64,000 nucleotides of DNA, taken from NCBI GenBank assembly GCA_002633005.1, contig NMRA01000465.1, positions 65,772-129,771 of the forward strand, given 5' to 3'. Shown piece by piece: positions 1-14,529 of this stretch (its first letter is position 1; every line of letters begins with the position of its first letter). The notes under the pieces are model-generated. The model was not told the DNA's origin and searched no databases. It saw nothing but the letters and a program-made list of their open reading frames with translations. The stretch comes from Phoronis australis. Its lineage: Eukaryota > Phoronida > Phoronidae. Both the position numbers and the translations under genes were made by a program.

Positions 1-12
1 ACTGATACCTAC

Positions 13-3000
13 TTTGCTGCAGTCTTCCTAACTTCCTTCATCTCTTCATCTTCGTCACTCATGTCTGACTCGTACACACCTGTCGCTTCCCTCAGACCCT
101 CCTCCTGCTCCAGAACCTCCAATTTCTAAAACGCAAACAAGAGAGATTTATTAAAGCAACACGATGAAAGCAAACAGAACACAACATTTAATACACAACA
201 TATACCCACACCACCACCAAAATTTTGCAAGTATTGATCGTTGCCCTACCCTCGCAGACTTTTTCATGAATGCTATACAAGAGTAACGCAATGCATTGAA
301 ATCCACTCACGGCTGTACCACAAACAGCATGCAAATATTTACTGATGTCATGAACATTACCATTCGGTGGCACAGAATGCATCGAACGTGTGAATGGATT
401 TTTTTACCAAATTTCATGAAAAATCGTCAAGAAACCCTGAAAATGCGGAGACAAACGAAAAAATAAAATTGCCACCAGGAGGCACAGCAGTTGTCCACTG
501 TCACATTCACAAGAATATACTAGTCAAATTTCACAAAGATCCAGCAAGGAGGCAAAAAATGTTACTAGGGGAGCCACAGCAGGTGGCCTCATCCAAAAAT
601 CAATGTCAGTCATCCTCTCGTCAGTAGAAACACATCTGTCAAATTTCATAGTTATCCTCAACAATAACGGTCAATAGGCGGTGCAGAATATATCAAATTC
701 ATCCAAAAACAAGGTTTCTTCTTAACGAAAACATACAATTTAGCTAACTTTCATGAAAATCCATCTAGGGAAACATGATAACGTAAAAACAAAATAAAAT
801 TGCCACGAGGGGGAACAACAGCAGTTACAACCATCCGAAAGTAGTTGCCATCCATTCATACACACGCACACAGGCACGCGTATACACACATAGGAACACA
901 CCCACAGATTTCTCACAGATCCTGCAAGGGATGAGCAGGATCAAGCTAAAATCTCAACAGGACTTGCAACAAGTGGAATCCAGTGAGGGTAACAGTGATA
1001 TTGAAATTTGCATGCTTTTGGAGTTGTATTGTGCAGTGCCATGTGACGCCGTTTTACCTAATCATGCTATAGGTAAAAAATGTGACTCCTTGAGGCCCAA
1101 AAAGAGATGACAATAACATGCAACCACATTGTGTATATACATAGGCACATCTAAATGCCCAGTTTTGGTCATTACAGGCAATAGGATTACATAAAACCAG
1201 AACAACGGTGATATGTAGTTCTGGAGAAACATGGCTGGCACACTCATGAATGCAGTTCCTCACTCAAACATGGCTACCCATCTGACATTCACCAAGCACT
1301 GACTCAACAGCCTCGTGCCATTCTCACAGACATAGCTCTCATACTCTGTACCATGTTGGATGGTCAGTGAGCCGTGTTTGTGAGACAGGAGACGTGTATT
1401 TGGTGTATAGGCTGTGCTGGGCAGGTCTGCCATCACATTTGATGGTGGGTGAGCCACATTTGTGTGTCAATGAATACGGTTTACTTGCCCTGTGAGCCAC
1501 CTTATTTTATGAATGAGTGACTATGTTCATGAGGAAAAGCCATGTCATTTACACTGCTTGAGTTAACATTCAAACACTGTCAGGGTCATTACCTGTAGAT
1601 CACTGATCTTACCTGCATTATGTCTGGGTCAATATAGTCAGCTATATTACGGCCTTGCCAGATTTCTGGGATCACATCATATTTCTCGTCGGGATTACTC
1701 AAGTCATAGTTCTCTGTAATAAAGATCAGTGATTCAATGTTTTAGTATGGAAGCAGCATTTATCGTAACAAGATCTTCTCATACTCACTAAAATTGATTG
1801 TTGAAGAAAATAGAGACTGGGAATAATAAGATGAAAGCATTTATCCGACACTAATTACAATGAGGCTATGAAATATGAGCATTACTAATTACAATGAGGC
1901 CATGAAATATACGCGTTACTAATTACAATGAGGCCATGAAATCTTCGCATTGTTGAGTGGTCAGGTGCGAAGAAACTTCTTTAACTTCCATTATATCAAA
2001 CATGCATTTGATATAGAATGCCAAAATAAACACTTGTTTGATACCCAAATTTAGATGATCAACAAAATCAGTTCTCATCACTACATAAGTAAACCCACAT
2101 GCATTTGTGAGTACTACGGGAGGCAACACAGTGTAAAATCACACATAGTAAAACTGTACGCATACTAGAAATGAGATTACTTTTTAGTAGCACATTTCGT
2201 AAAACTCACAAGCAAAGAAAACTTTTAACGGGTATCTGAGATAATCATTCAAACTGCATCGTAGGTAGACTTCTATCGTATTTAGTGGTTTTTAGCTTCA
2301 GCGCAATCGGATGGCATGTGCCTCAAGAATGTTTCACACAAAAGATTTGCTAATCTACGTAGTTATTCCATGCATCTTGAGGATGGCTCTCGATCCAATG
2401 GTGGTTGCTTAATCGTATCCGCACCAAAATCCACATTGCAGTGGACCTGTGCTTTCTATTCTGGTGCGCTCTGAAGGGTTAAGTGTTGTCATATTATTTA
2501 CAAGTCACCAAATCGGTGATGTCCCCGGATGTTTACGAGCTGACCATTCCACAACGCATTTGAAAAATTAAAGCAGTGCCGTAGACGAAATACCCCGAAT
2601 TATTGGCTTTGACACCAGGGAAAGCAATGCCAAAATGCCTCTTGGTAGGTCTTAAATGACAGAAAAATTTACTTCTGCGCGTATAAGTTCAGACTACAAT
2701 CAATTCGTAATAACCAGAGCAGATAAATCAGTCGTCTCTCAAAGCCGCTATAATTAAGTGTTGTTATATCAAGCACAACTTAAAACTTCAAGTCAAAGCA
2801 ACAGTTCCATTGATAAACTGTGGAAAGGCTTGGAACAAAGGTTAGAAAGGCAGCAACGAAATTCAATCTTGGAGAAAAATATCAATTAAGGTGATGTCCA
2901 GTTAAACTAGATAGGGTTTGTTCAATTTTACCTAGTACGTGTTGTGCCTTATCCAGATCATAGGTTTACAAAATCGTGTGTGCTAATAATTCCACTAGAA

Positions 3001-6000
3001 AAGACAACAGATTTCAAAAAAGTGTCATTTCTACAGAAGAATGTCCAATGGCCCCTGTTTTGGAAATATTCCAAGTCTCTGCCACAGGAACTTGTTTAGG
3101 AGAGGGTATACACAGGTACACCTTTAGAGGAGGGCATACATTCAGTCAGTAATCTTTACAACCTTTACTGTGCTGTTTTATTATTAAGTTGGGAGTTATG
3201 ACAACTCCTCTGATGGTAGCACCCCTCCTCTGACGGTAGCAATCCTCCTCTGATGGTGCCCAGGACCAGCTGTCCTTCCCTCCACTTCCTACACTACACC
3301 ACTGAAGAAGTTGTTTTTGACAAAAACGAAATGCAATGACAACTGAGACAGAACCTCTGCTAATATTCCAATGATGTAAGAGGATAAAAAACGTCCATTA
3401 ACTTACTTTTTAAATCAACAACATAGTCATCACCAAGCTCCAGTTCAATGTCCCTTTCCTGAAAAACACAAATGAAGAAACTGTAATGTGAACAACAACC
3501 CGACTTGTGTAAACAATGCTTGTCCATGAAGAACAAAGGCTTACAGCACAAGACACACCATAATTACAGGCTCTTGTTAATTAATTAAAATGCAATGCAC
3601 AACTATATCTAGAAATCATGCAAAATCTTAGATGACTAGTTATCAACTTGAAATATAAAGTAGTCGGGTCAAGGACCAAACGTTGACCAATATACTACCC
3701 TGTGTTCCATATAAGACATGCAAGACAAGCAAAGCAGTCCTGATAGCGTACCCCTATGATCTTTTTCAAATCTTGTTTCAGAAAGAGTTCAAAAGGTACA
3801 CCAATTTACAAAATTTTACATGTTTCCATGTATGCTGATGGGAGACCTCTGGAAGATTTTTAAGCCACTCGTCTCCAAAACCACCAAAATCGAATGACCT
3901 TTAAGCACATCACAAGGTCACGACCTCTGTGTTGCCCTTGACAACTCACCAGCTTCCTTTTCTCACTGGTCTCCATTGCTTGCCTCTTTTTCAACACAGC
4001 TTCTGGGATAAACGCAGGTCTCTCCTGAAACCCAACAAAGTAAAGTATCCATTTCCAGTAATATTATCCGCATGTAAGGATGAAACTCCTGCCTTTGAGG
4101 CCCCTCATCACTAAATCTACTTACACATATGCACATGTCCAACATAATTAAAACAAAAAGTTGAGATCTAGAAGTTTTTAATAAACCCTCTCGTCAAGAC
4201 GACATCTTTTATGAACAAGGCAGTCAAAGACAGCAATATTCCCTGCTGGATGTTTTGCAGCACTTGCACACAAAAGAACACTCCCCACCATTCATGCATG
4301 GCAATCAAGAAGTTGCCAAAACTCACGGAAATATACCAAATCGCAAAACATTGACCATGTGCACTAGATTACTTCATAATCACACTCCCCTGAAGTTTGG
4401 CTGAAATCTGGCTAGAAATGGAGGAGCTCCAGACAGAAGACTGTTTCCCTACTCGCATGTGTGAAAATAAAGAACAGGACAAAATTTAAGAAATAACAGT
4501 AGAATCGCAAAACGCCTATGACACGCACAGTGGTAATTCATTAGTATAACTTTTCAGAAGTTTGATCAACATATGCTAGGACATGTGGAGGTTGTCCACT
4601 GAACATTTCCCTGCACGGACGAGCGGAAACACGGACTGAAGCCTACCACTACTGCATTCCCTTTGCCTTCAGTGGGGGATAAAAAGGATGAAGACAAATA
4701 AAATTTCGCATCAAAATCATCAATTTTGCCTGAATTCTGCGTCAAATTTCCATAATCAGCAATCAGACTTGAAGAGGTACTGGAATAGAAATTTCTCGTT
4801 CGAAATAGAAGAAATCCGATATTACAACCGTGGCCACAGTTCACAAGAGATTTGGGAAGGGCGCTATGGTATGAGTGAACTTGGGAAACATTAAGTCAAT
4901 ATTTTGATGCCATGTTTGTGATTTCAGAAATATCACGTGACTGAGTGACAGCAGAACCTCAGCCATACTCAGTTAGTTGTCACAGACCGCAGCATTTGAT
5001 TGGTCAGAATCAAGGACATGCTTGTGTTGACTAGCGAATACATTTATACAATTAAAAACTTCCACTACTGTTGGATGGGCAGTGTCTAAAACTGGAATCT
5101 GCGAGGAACTAGATGTAAACAAACTTCTCACAAAAATATCCGTCACTGATTTTTTTAGCATCAATAAATTGGTTTTCATAACATGGTACAAAACACAAGT
5201 GAGAGTAATGTAAATATTGAACTTCCAAGTACAACACAATAATAGCCAATTATCGTATACATTCAGGTTTACATCGGAGGCTTATCAATCGACTAACTCA
5301 AAAAATAAGAGCAGTGTAATAAACCATACGCGAAATGCAAGACTAAATTGAAAAGTTTTCATAATTGGGGTAGGACGTTAAATCAAATAAAGGACTGGTG
5401 TTAACTGAAGGAATATGGAGTAGTAAACCATATTCATAGCTAAATGTAACAATCTCGTTCACTGACCGTGTTTTCATAATCAATTCTGAGGTTTAATTAT
5501 CCAGCAGCCAGTTGATAGCTGAGGAACACAACTTCAGTAATATTGGCCAACCTTGCACTGTGCGCTCCTAACCTTGAGTTATGGACTCTTTTAAACGGGC
5601 TACAATTACAGAGCAACCGCTATTCAACCTCAGTCACTTCAGTGACGTACCTTTGTGTCACGCTGCTGCGGCACCGCCAGGTGGAGCCGGTTCACAACAT
5701 CGTTCACTTTCCGTGTCTTCATCTTCTGGTCAATCCTGTGAACCAGCAGGCGATCACATGCCTCATTCCTCACTTCAACCACGCCTTTTTCTGTCAACGT
5801 ACTCATGGATAGCACCGTAACTCCTTCTTCTTCTAGGTCAGAAAATATTTTCTAAAAGAACAAAAGCAGTTACAGGGCTCATAAAGCTTCTACAGAGTAT
5901 ACCACGAGTGAGAAAACACGGCATTTGTTCCGTTTAACAGTGCCACCCACCCTCAACACTACACACCTGGTCAATAACAGCTACTTACCTGGATTCATTC

Positions 6001-9000
6001 AAGCTAGATCAAGCATAGTACATTGCCTTATTAGATATTTCAAGCTTCAATTCCCTTTTTTACTAACCATTACTCTGTTAGCTTGAGGAACACGAAATCA
6101 GTGGACGTGCAAATCAGACTTTTCAAAAAATCTACAGAAAACTCTAAATCCATGAACTCTAGGTAACCATTGCTGCACAAACTCGAATAAGATTGCTGGT
6201 TTGTAACAAGATTCCAGCTATCTTTAGTGAATTCTGTCAGCAAAACAAAACATTTTTTCTCGATTTTTGATTGATATGAATGTACCCGTGTGGTTCACTG
6301 GTGTGGTACACTCGTCTGGTACACCAGTTTGGCACACTCCAGTGGTACACTCGTGTGGTACACCAGCGTAGCACACTTGTACAGAACACTCATGTGGTAC
6401 ACTTGCATGGTACACTTTTGTGAAACACTTGTGTGGTACACTCAAGTGATATAAAGAACAATGTCCATAATGCTGCTGTAGTAATGTTACATGTGGTTTC
6501 TTTGGAGTCCTCAACGAAATGGGGACAAAAAGCTGTGAGAAAATGACAGACAAGCTTGAAGTATATTGGCCAAGCTATACAAGGTAGATCCAGTACAGAT
6601 TATTCAAGGTCCACTAGATTCACACACGTACCTTGTTCTCTTCACTCAGTTCATCCAGAGTTAACACATCAATCTTGTTGGCACACACCAACAATGGCTT
6701 GTTAGCAAACAACGGCTTGATGTTATTGAAGAGCTCCAACTGGCAAAAACAACACAATAACCACACTTTAGACCCTTGTATTACTGACTCTACTATAATG
6801 ATTATTTTTACAATTTTTATACTGTTTATTACAATTATTATTATTGCAACATTATTCAAATAGTACAGCACATGTCTCTTATGACATCAATTATATAAGG
6901 GAGTGTATGCAAAATAAGTTACACGCAATGGGCCCTCAATTATTTCAATATTCAAGAGCAGCCACTCCAAAGTTATTAACAACAGCAACAGAATGCCTGC
7001 AATCTTCCAATGTGTCCAGCACAACTAGACAGTTCCCACATATCTATCACAACACTACAGTTCTTGTACTACATATAATGACCCAGAATTCCCCGTGATG
7101 ACGTGTCAGGACGGGAAAATGTCATTTTGTCCAATTCTTTTTGATGTGCACTGTACGAGTCTTGTCATGTAGGACCATATTGACAAGACTGTACATTTAG
7201 CAAAATATCTATAAAAATACTGAAATTAAGTCAGCAAAAATACATATTTTCTTAAAGCAGAAATTCTGTAGAAATTGATTTTAGATTTTATACCAATCTG
7301 CCATCAATTAGGTCTCATGGCCATGATTTATTACTAAAATTTATTTTATAAGAGAGGTACATTCATAGCAAAACAACAGAATATTTAACATGAGCAAGTT
7401 TCGTACGACACAAATGCTCAAGACAAAATCTCAATTCGCTGTTACCATTTTCTAAATTATCCTTTCTTTTTCATTTAATGCAACTATAAATTTTTTCACA
7501 AAAACCATTTCAAGTCTTATTTTTGACAGCCCCTCACGCAAAAGTAGAACACTTTAAGACCAAGTCCTTACAGTGTGTAGAGCAACTCATCACAGTGTGT
7601 AAAGCATGGTAACTGAAAGTTTCAAGTGGATCTAACCAGACGGAGTGACATGATGTTCCAAAGTTTGCCATTTTTCTAGGGTCCTCCATAACCTTAAAGA
7701 AGTGATGCAGTACCTGTTGTGGCAGGGTGTGTCCACACTGCTCTGAGATGTCCATCACATACAGCACTGCGGCCCGTATGTGTGCCAGCGCTGTGATAGC
7801 CTGCATCTCTATGGTGTTCCTCTCCTCCAGACTATGGTCCAGTATGCCGGGTGTGTCTATCACCTGCCATCGCAGGTACCTGTAGTCTGTGTGACCCACA
7901 TAGAGTGATTTGGTGGTGAAGGCATAGGGCTGTACCTCAACATCAGCCCTGGTGATCTGTGTTGGAGGCAGAACGTGTGATACATCATCAAGTCTTACAG
8001 TAAGCTTGACTGTGTTGGCAACGCAACATATTAAGGGCTGAAACATGAACTGATTTGCTTACATCTAATTGAGCCAGACTGACTTTAGACCTTAAGAGAA
8101 AAGTTTCGAATTTTCAGGAGACCAGATAACTGTGGGTTGCTTATTTACAGCTGTCATTTTTGCTCACTTTCAGCGATAAACATACATCACTGCAAATAGC
8201 CAGCCAGCTAGCTAGCCAGCCAGCCAGCTAGCTAGCTTTATGAAGACTAGCGCAGATTTCAAGTTGTCCAGGTGTGTTCATTACATTAACATGAAATTTG
8301 TTTTAACATAGAGAGCCACTGATTGGAAAGGATGCACGCAGTCAACCCATATTCAACCTGATCCATAACAGCCATTTCAGTAAAATAACAATCATTTTCT
8401 TGCATCAGTTTCTGGCTACCAATGAAACATCTGTCGTAGAACTAAAAACAGTATGCTCGTGACATGCTTACTAGCCATTTGCTAATTATTGCGACATCTT
8501 TTGGAATATGACAATTTCACCAAAGCAAAATTTGGCCAGAAATTTGCAATGACATGGCAAGACATAAGAGTTTGAGAAAGAATAGCAGAGCAGAGACTCC
8601 TCCAACCTCTCCAACTGATTACAGCCGACATAAAGTGCAACAATAAGTTGTACGTATCTCTACTTACAGTACTTGTGTAGCGAGACTAAGCATACCTTGT
8701 TGATGAAGCTTGACTTGCCAACATTAGGGAAACCACAGATGAGAAGTGTGCGTGTGTTAGGGTCAATAGAGGGCAGTCTTGACAAGTGTTGTCTGACCTG
8801 CTCCAGGTAAGATAGACTCTGATTCTGCTTCTTCATGATGGTGCACATTCTGTACAACAGAGGGCAGTGTTAACACAAATATACAGGCACGATATCAAGC
8901 GACAGTAAAACACATGCAAGGTGATAACTGTACAAGTGCACACATTCTGGGTCTAGAATATTGTTTACTTCATAACACATGCCTCATGGCCATTTAAGTC

Positions 9001-12000
9001 CCACAAAGTAATAAGCAGGTCAAGCAAAAGTAGCAAACTTCAAACTGGAATAAATTAAATTAGTGAATTAAAAAAGAATCTCCCAGTTGAAGCCCTCAGT
9101 GAACTCCATTTTGTCATGGTGGGCACTGCAGGTGATTTTAAGGACCCATAGTACTTCACACGATAGATGTGCACTAATCTAACACAATGTTTACAAACAA
9201 AATTGTCTCCAAAAGGTGCTTCTTTCAAATTCCTTGCCAGTTATCAAGTACAGTGTTGTAAGTAATTAACTGGCATTTAATCAAATGAACAATACCAGTT
9301 GAGAACATCTGCTGCGCTGATTACCATAACACTCGGGTTTCATTCAGAGGTCGCCAACCATAATTTGACAATGTACTGGAAGTTGAACATGCCAAAATAC
9401 AATACAACAGGGCCTAATGTTAGCACTCCTCCTCCTTCCATGGGATCCATTGTACAGCAAGTACCCCCCCCTCCCCCTCCTCCCATGGTAATCCCNCCCC
9501 CCCCTCCCAAAGGATGACTCCACACCATGTAACATGCAGTTTACCTGCCCAGGGCGGCTGTCTTCAGGTTCTTACACCTGTACAGTGAGTCACCGTATTT
9601 CATCAGGCGGACATAGTCCTTGGCCACACTGTGAATAGAACAGATAATGAAGACAGTGGTACAGACTCACAAACTCGGAAGACATTATTGTACTCTGATA
9701 ATGGCAACACACCCAAACTTCTTGATTGAAACAATTATATTAGTCATGATAACCGGAGGACACAGAGGCTGGCACAACTCATAGTGTATTTTCGTAGACA
9801 AGAGCACATAAATAAACAAGGAAATTAAATGTTCATTAATGAATTGACTTAAAAAATTGAATCACAACAAAAAAGCAAATTGAATCGAATCAAAAAAAAA
9901 ATTAATTGTTATAGCCCATTTCATCAGACATCAAAGACCTCTGATGAGGTTCCTATATTCCGCATTATGTTTTAGTTGAATTAAATGGACTACAGAAGCA
10001 TCAGCAATGTTATCAAACAAGCTTGGTGCTGAAGAGAATTGAAAGACAAGATTTACATGCCAGCGACATGCTAGCATAAGGCAAACAAAATCAAACATAG
10101 TGCAATATCAGACAAGGACTGATAGTGTCACCCACACACATCATGCTATATTTATCATTACCACTCAACAGGGCATTAGGGTGTAGTTTTACAACTGCGA
10201 AATCCCAACTACTGCAGAATTAGGCAGATAAAATCTCTTGACTGTCGTGTGAAAATGAAGCCTTTGAGCATGCTTCAGGCCAATTAATGGGCGCACAAAA
10301 ACTGTTAGTGAACAAGTTGTTACCAGTTTTAAATACAAAAAGTTGTTTTTCTGTGCAGCTCTACATAACGGGTAACAAACTGGTAACATGCACTGGTGAT
10401 AGTAAACTAGCAAAAAAGTTTAGTCAAGTAATTATGAGCGCATCAGTCTAAAAATAATTTATAGGAATTATCCCAGTAACTAGTAATTATGTGAAAATTC
10501 TCAGAGACTTTGGATTTTATCACGAGTGAGATTTAATTATTTTTCAAAAACAACCATGTGGAGTGAAAGACCAAATTTCAGTCTCAAGTCTTAAATCAAT
10601 TTTCATGAAACAGACCCCCTGGTGACGGATGAGTGTCACATATTAACATGAAGGCTACCAACAAAAATAACACCTAATAATATTCTTGGTTAGACTGATG
10701 CTATAGTACAGGACAAAAGTACGTATAAATATGTCAATCTCAATATGGCGTAGAAAATACGTTGCAAACATTTTGTCCCGTCTGCACGCCGTCTTTTGGC
10801 CACATCACATGACATAATGAATATAAGTCTGAAAAGATTTCTGCCCCTGACCAGGACTTGAACCCAGGACCTCCTGCTAACCGTGTAAAATGTTTGCAAC
10901 AGGACAAAAAAATCAGACAAATACAGTTTACCCCTCCATAACAGCTAATTCGGTTAACGGCAAATTAAAACGATTTGTAATGACTAGAATGGGGGCAAAA
11001 TTATAATTACAGAATGGCTGAGCCACCTCACATACGTTGTTCTTAACCACCCTCACTTTGGGTTACGAGGGAAAACAACTTTGAAGATGAATTTTGCTTC
11101 TGCCCAGTCATCATGATGGCGAATTCTGGTTTATTTTGTCTGAACTGTTTGGTGTATACTGTACCAAGAGTGACTTGCAAAAAGTGGCTGAACTCACTAC
11201 CGCCATCTTGGTTCTTCACATTGAAAGCAAACTGCTTTTTACACCATTGTTTTAAATTCCAACTAACTTGTCAATCAGGTGTCTTGCTGTGTTCATCTGA
11301 CCCAGGGCTAACTTATAATGGTCCTTGTCGTACAACACATTGAGAAGATCTGCGTAGAACGGGTGGATATCCTGCAATGATAGACAAACATGTCACCACC
11401 ACGAGAGGATATTCTGCAATAATATTTAGACACATCACATTCATAGCCGACCAATATCTTGTAATATCAGCCAACCACGCCACATTGAGAGGAAAATGGA
11501 GGCCAAGGGTCCCAGCATGAGCACAGTCTGAAACTAAGCGCCATAAGAAATAGGATGAAGGAGGGGGAACTAGTCTCACACAGGACATTTGATGGTCTCC
11601 CTCAAGAACATTCAAAACATAAGACTTAATTTCGTGACTCTTGTACATTATAGGAGTTCTTCATATTCAAAGCACATCAGCTGGATTGGCGTCATCGCAG
11701 CCCATTCATTCACAAAGATGTCGTAGCTTGATTGATACACTGGAACAATTCATTCGTTAATCACGTACAATATAATTCACATTATTGAACAATCTTTTTG
11801 CAAATTTGAACACAAATAAAATGATTACAAATGTTCTCAGTTCACCAGAGACACCTGGTGTTATGTCATTTTAGTAAACCAGCGCCGTTCAAGGCCAATG
11901 TCAAGGTCCTCGTTGCCTGTTCCTCCAACTGCATTCAATTGCATAGCACGACATCCAGACAGGGAAAGGAAATATCACTGAAGAATCCACCCTCATTTTA

Positions 12001-14331
12001 AATATCACAATAATAAATAAATAAATAAATAAATAAAATAAATGACTTTTGTGGGGAACATTCAAAATATGATTATTATTGACCATCACATTCAATATAC
12101 CACCAAAACTGAATTTGAGTGCTTTATCTTTGCTGATTTTTCAGTTAATTTGCAGATTTTCACACATCAAGAACAAACATGAACAGTTCAAACTTCTCAG
12201 CATGCTAGCCCACTGAAACCGTGTTTAGCTGGTACTTTTCCTAGTATTTACTTACCTTTGGAGTGACATACCCTGCATCACATTGATTATAAGCAACTTT
12301 TCAGACTGAAAGTTACGCTCTCTACTGTAGAAGTCCTCGTAAATGAACTCCACTACCTCCCACAGGAATTTTTCATAACCAAAAAGGCTTAGTAGAAGAC
12401 ACTGATACATATTTGTACAATACACTCAGTCAACAAGGTACCTCAAGCTTTGGAAAATCCGTAAGAATCTGTGAAAGTTTGTCGTGGTAATTTTGCTGTG
12501 TATACTTGATCTTGCGCATGTAAAATCCACGTATTCTGGATATCTTGTAGTGCCTGTGTACCACTGTCGGAGTCTTACGCTGGGTTTTAGACAGAACAAT
12601 GTCGATGAAGTCCTGTAAGAGATTAGACGACCGTGACAATATATTACTACTGGCAGATGGTCTAACAGCAAGAACTCTTAAAATAAGCTTGGAAATATGT
12701 TTTCATCGGTGCTCGACAAAGGGGAGAATGCCCACTCAAGAATATGAGTGACTCAGCATTGTCGGCAAAGGATATGATGTCATATACCCAGGCAGAAACA
12801 GTGTAAAAATGGTCAGTTGCCAATTTTTGGAACTGAACATCATAAGGACTACTAAAAAAAGGTTGATTACAGGACTATTTCTCAAAGATAGTGCCAACGC
12901 CGTTACTTCGCAGTAGAGACGTAGATGCTCCCATAGGAGGCTGTCAATGTCTTTAATTCGTTCCAATTAGAACAAATACTCCCGTTATCAAGCTTTTTCT
13001 TCAAGCAGCTCTTCGCTCAGTTCCCAAAATTGGCAACTGGCCATTTTTACACTGCGCACACCAGAGGATATGACGTCATAACATCTGGCGGAGGCTGTAA
13101 AAGTGGGAGGCCGACCAGTGCAAAAATGGCCAGTTTCGATTTTAGGAACTGAACAAAGGACTGCTCAAAGAAAAACTTTGATAGCGGGAGTATTTGTTCG
13201 AGTTGGAAGGAGTTAAAGACATTGACGGCGTGCGCAGTATAAAAATGGTGAGTTCAAAATTTTGGGAACTGAACGAGTGACTACTCGAACAAAAAGTTCG
13301 ATAACGGAAGTATTTGTTCGAGTTGGAAGGAATTAAACACACCGCCAACCTCCTAAGGTGTCCCTCTATACGCAAAAGGTATTTATAACAACGTGACTTT
13401 CATGCTTTAGCCAGTGCGAGGCATAATTCGCCGAAAAGCTTCTGGCGTATGAAGCGCCTATAGGAGTTGCATCGCCTCTGGTCGGGCCAACAGAGGCGAT
13501 GGTCATTGCCTACAATTTTTACCGCGCTCGCTAGGTGATGTGATTTCAATAGGCCAAAGGCCAGCCATTGCGGTCTTGTCAGTCAAATATTCGTTTCCAA
13601 AATGCCACCACTACTTGTCTTTAATTGGTGTTATTTGAAACTGGTGATTGTATTTCAATGAATTATTGTTTGTATTTGATAAAAATAAATGCTGTTGATA
13701 TGACATTTAATAGTCTTTGTGCACCGTTGACATATTTGACATTTTAATGTTTAACAACACGGCAAATGCACGGCTGGTTCCCGGCAGCAGGTACGCAGAG
13801 GGCGGGGACTTCAGCTTTCAAAGTTCGCCGGTAGGACCGCAACTTCTGACCTTCGACCTGGTTAAAAGAATGAGGTCATATCTCTTGGCGTGCGCTGAGT
13901 GAAAATGGTGAGTTCACGATTTTGGGAACTGAAATAGGGACTGCTCGAAGAAAAAGTTTGATAACGGGAGTATTTGTTCGAGTTTGAAGGAACACATCGA
14001 CAACCTCCTAAGGTGTTCCTCTATACGCAAAAGGTATTTATAACGTGACTTTGATGTTTTAGTCGGTGCGAGGCATAATTCGCCGAAAAGCTTCCGGCGT
14101 ATGGAGCGCCTATAGGAGCTGCATCGCCTCTGATCGGGCCAACAGAGGCGATGGTCATTGCCTAGCTCGACACTCCGACAGTCACTATGTTTAGGTCAGT
14201 TTTCCCAAATCGACGGAATCGGCCTAACGCCACCCAAATTTTAGCTGGGAATTGTAACTACGCTATTTCATGGGAAACCATACCTTTGAGGACGGCACAA
14301 CGGCTATTTTTTTAAAGTTGTAGTGAGACAT
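13..14331 (-). CDS. gtpbp4: NOG1 / GTPBP4 nucleolar GTP-binding protein, 12 coding exons, C-terminus off left edge
   Basis: Essential GTPase of 60S ribosomal subunit biogenesis in the nucleolus. Coding exons in transcript order: 14331-14284, 12612-12442, 11371-11268, 9628-9545, 8849-8696, 7956-7714, 6739-6632, 5851-5651, 4024-3950, 3458-3407, 1713-1613 and 125-13. All have AG/GT borders, and phases join without a break to give about 485 residues. The first exon encodes [16 protein letters not shown], the typical family N-terminus, so the start is secure. The NOG1 N-terminal helical domain follows (about residues 17-165). The G domain shows the P-loop GFPNVGKSS (175-183), DTPG (221-224) and NKID (289-292). 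The order and spacing match the whole family. The human protein is about 634 residues, so roughly 150 residues with the basic C-terminal tail lie outside the window. Intron 1 is swollen by repeats. I see no frameshift. Identification rests on family knowledge and is very secure. Confidence 0.97.
6281..6448. repeat. Degenerate minisatellite in NOG1 intron 7
   Basis: About ten imperfect copies of a roughly 15-17-base unit built on tggtacact.gtg. The unit contains no consistent stop codon, so it makes a spurious minus-strand open frame rich in Cys, His and Val. It lies wholly within an intron. Confidence 0.8.
7350..7650 (-). repeat. Dispersed repeat copy just downstream of NOG1 exon 6
   Basis: This stretch is clearly related to 54920-55150. 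Both contain an aggtacattca start, a caaaacaa motif, an aaatctca motif, a cagcccctc(ac/gt)gcaa motif and a later ctgaaagt motif, in the same order and at similar spacing. It is an unnamed interspersed repeat and no coding content is recognised. Confidence 0.6.
8197..8236. repeat. AGCC/AGCT tetranucleotide repeat
   Basis: Alternating agcc and agct tetramers form a short microsatellite in the NOG1 intron between exons 5 and 6. Confidence 0.85.
10735..10915 (-). repeat. Partial fold-back element with tRNA-like segment
   Basis: It contains a gtTGCAAACATTTTgtcc motif at about 10763 and its inverse at about 10887. Between them lies the family core: catcacatgac, then agtctgaaaagat, then a tRNA-like T-arm read on the minus strand (gGTTCaAgTCC type). 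It shares this core in order with 28928-29197 and 34036-34275. It lies in a NOG1 intron. Confidence 0.6.
12011..12043. repeat. (AAAT)n microsatellite
   Basis: About eight tandem taaa units in NOG1 intron 2. Confidence 0.9.
12735..14165. repeat. Nested copies of a long fold-back repeat filling NOG1 intron 1
   Basis: At least two copies (about 12735-13510 and 13860-14165) share a fixed set of motifs: tttgggaactgaac, then a gactgctcgaa stretch, then gggagtatttgttcgagtt, then cctaaggtgtcc, then cataattcgccgaaaagct, then gcgcctataggag. In places the arms occur in opposite orientations, so the DNA could fold back on itself. The right ends carry a hairpin with arms atcgcctctg and cagaggcgat. The same family occurs at 42363-43495. 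No transposase is seen, so it is best called a non-autonomous fold-back or MITE-like element. Confidence 0.75.
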
Positions 14332-14450
14332 CGTTCACGTCTTTTATTTTCTAACTTCAACGAGCATATCCACATGTAACTATTTCGTACGCATCGGTTA
14401 TGCGCACTTCCGTATTTAGAAGTCGAGATGCGCCATCTATTGGCTGCGTT
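14332..14450 (-). promoter_or_regulatory. Candidate NOG1 promoter
   Basis: Immediately upstream of the NOG1 start codon, read on the minus strand, there is a CCAAT box (14439-14443) and an ETS-type CGGAAGT site (14406-14412) touching a TGCGCA core that resembles an NRF1 half-site. No clear TATA box is seen. This set is typical of housekeeping ribosome-biogenesis promoters. The assignment is inferred from motifs and position only. Confidence 0.4.
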
Positions 14451-14529
14451 CCCGCTCCAGTGCGCTTTTCTCCAATATTGGGGTCATGTAGTCACCTATG
14501 AGAATAAAATGATCGTTAGAATGTAAAAG

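Noticed and set aside
188-2129. CRISPR arrays, operons or prokaryotic signals
   Set aside because: Spliced genes with GT/AG introns and animal protein families dominate, and no regular direct-repeat/spacer pattern of the CRISPR kind is present anywhere in the window.
9299-9535. Proline-rich or glycine-rich open frames on either strand
   Set aside because: They come from a C-rich low-complexity run containing an N (9496) in a NOG1 intron and have no partner exon.
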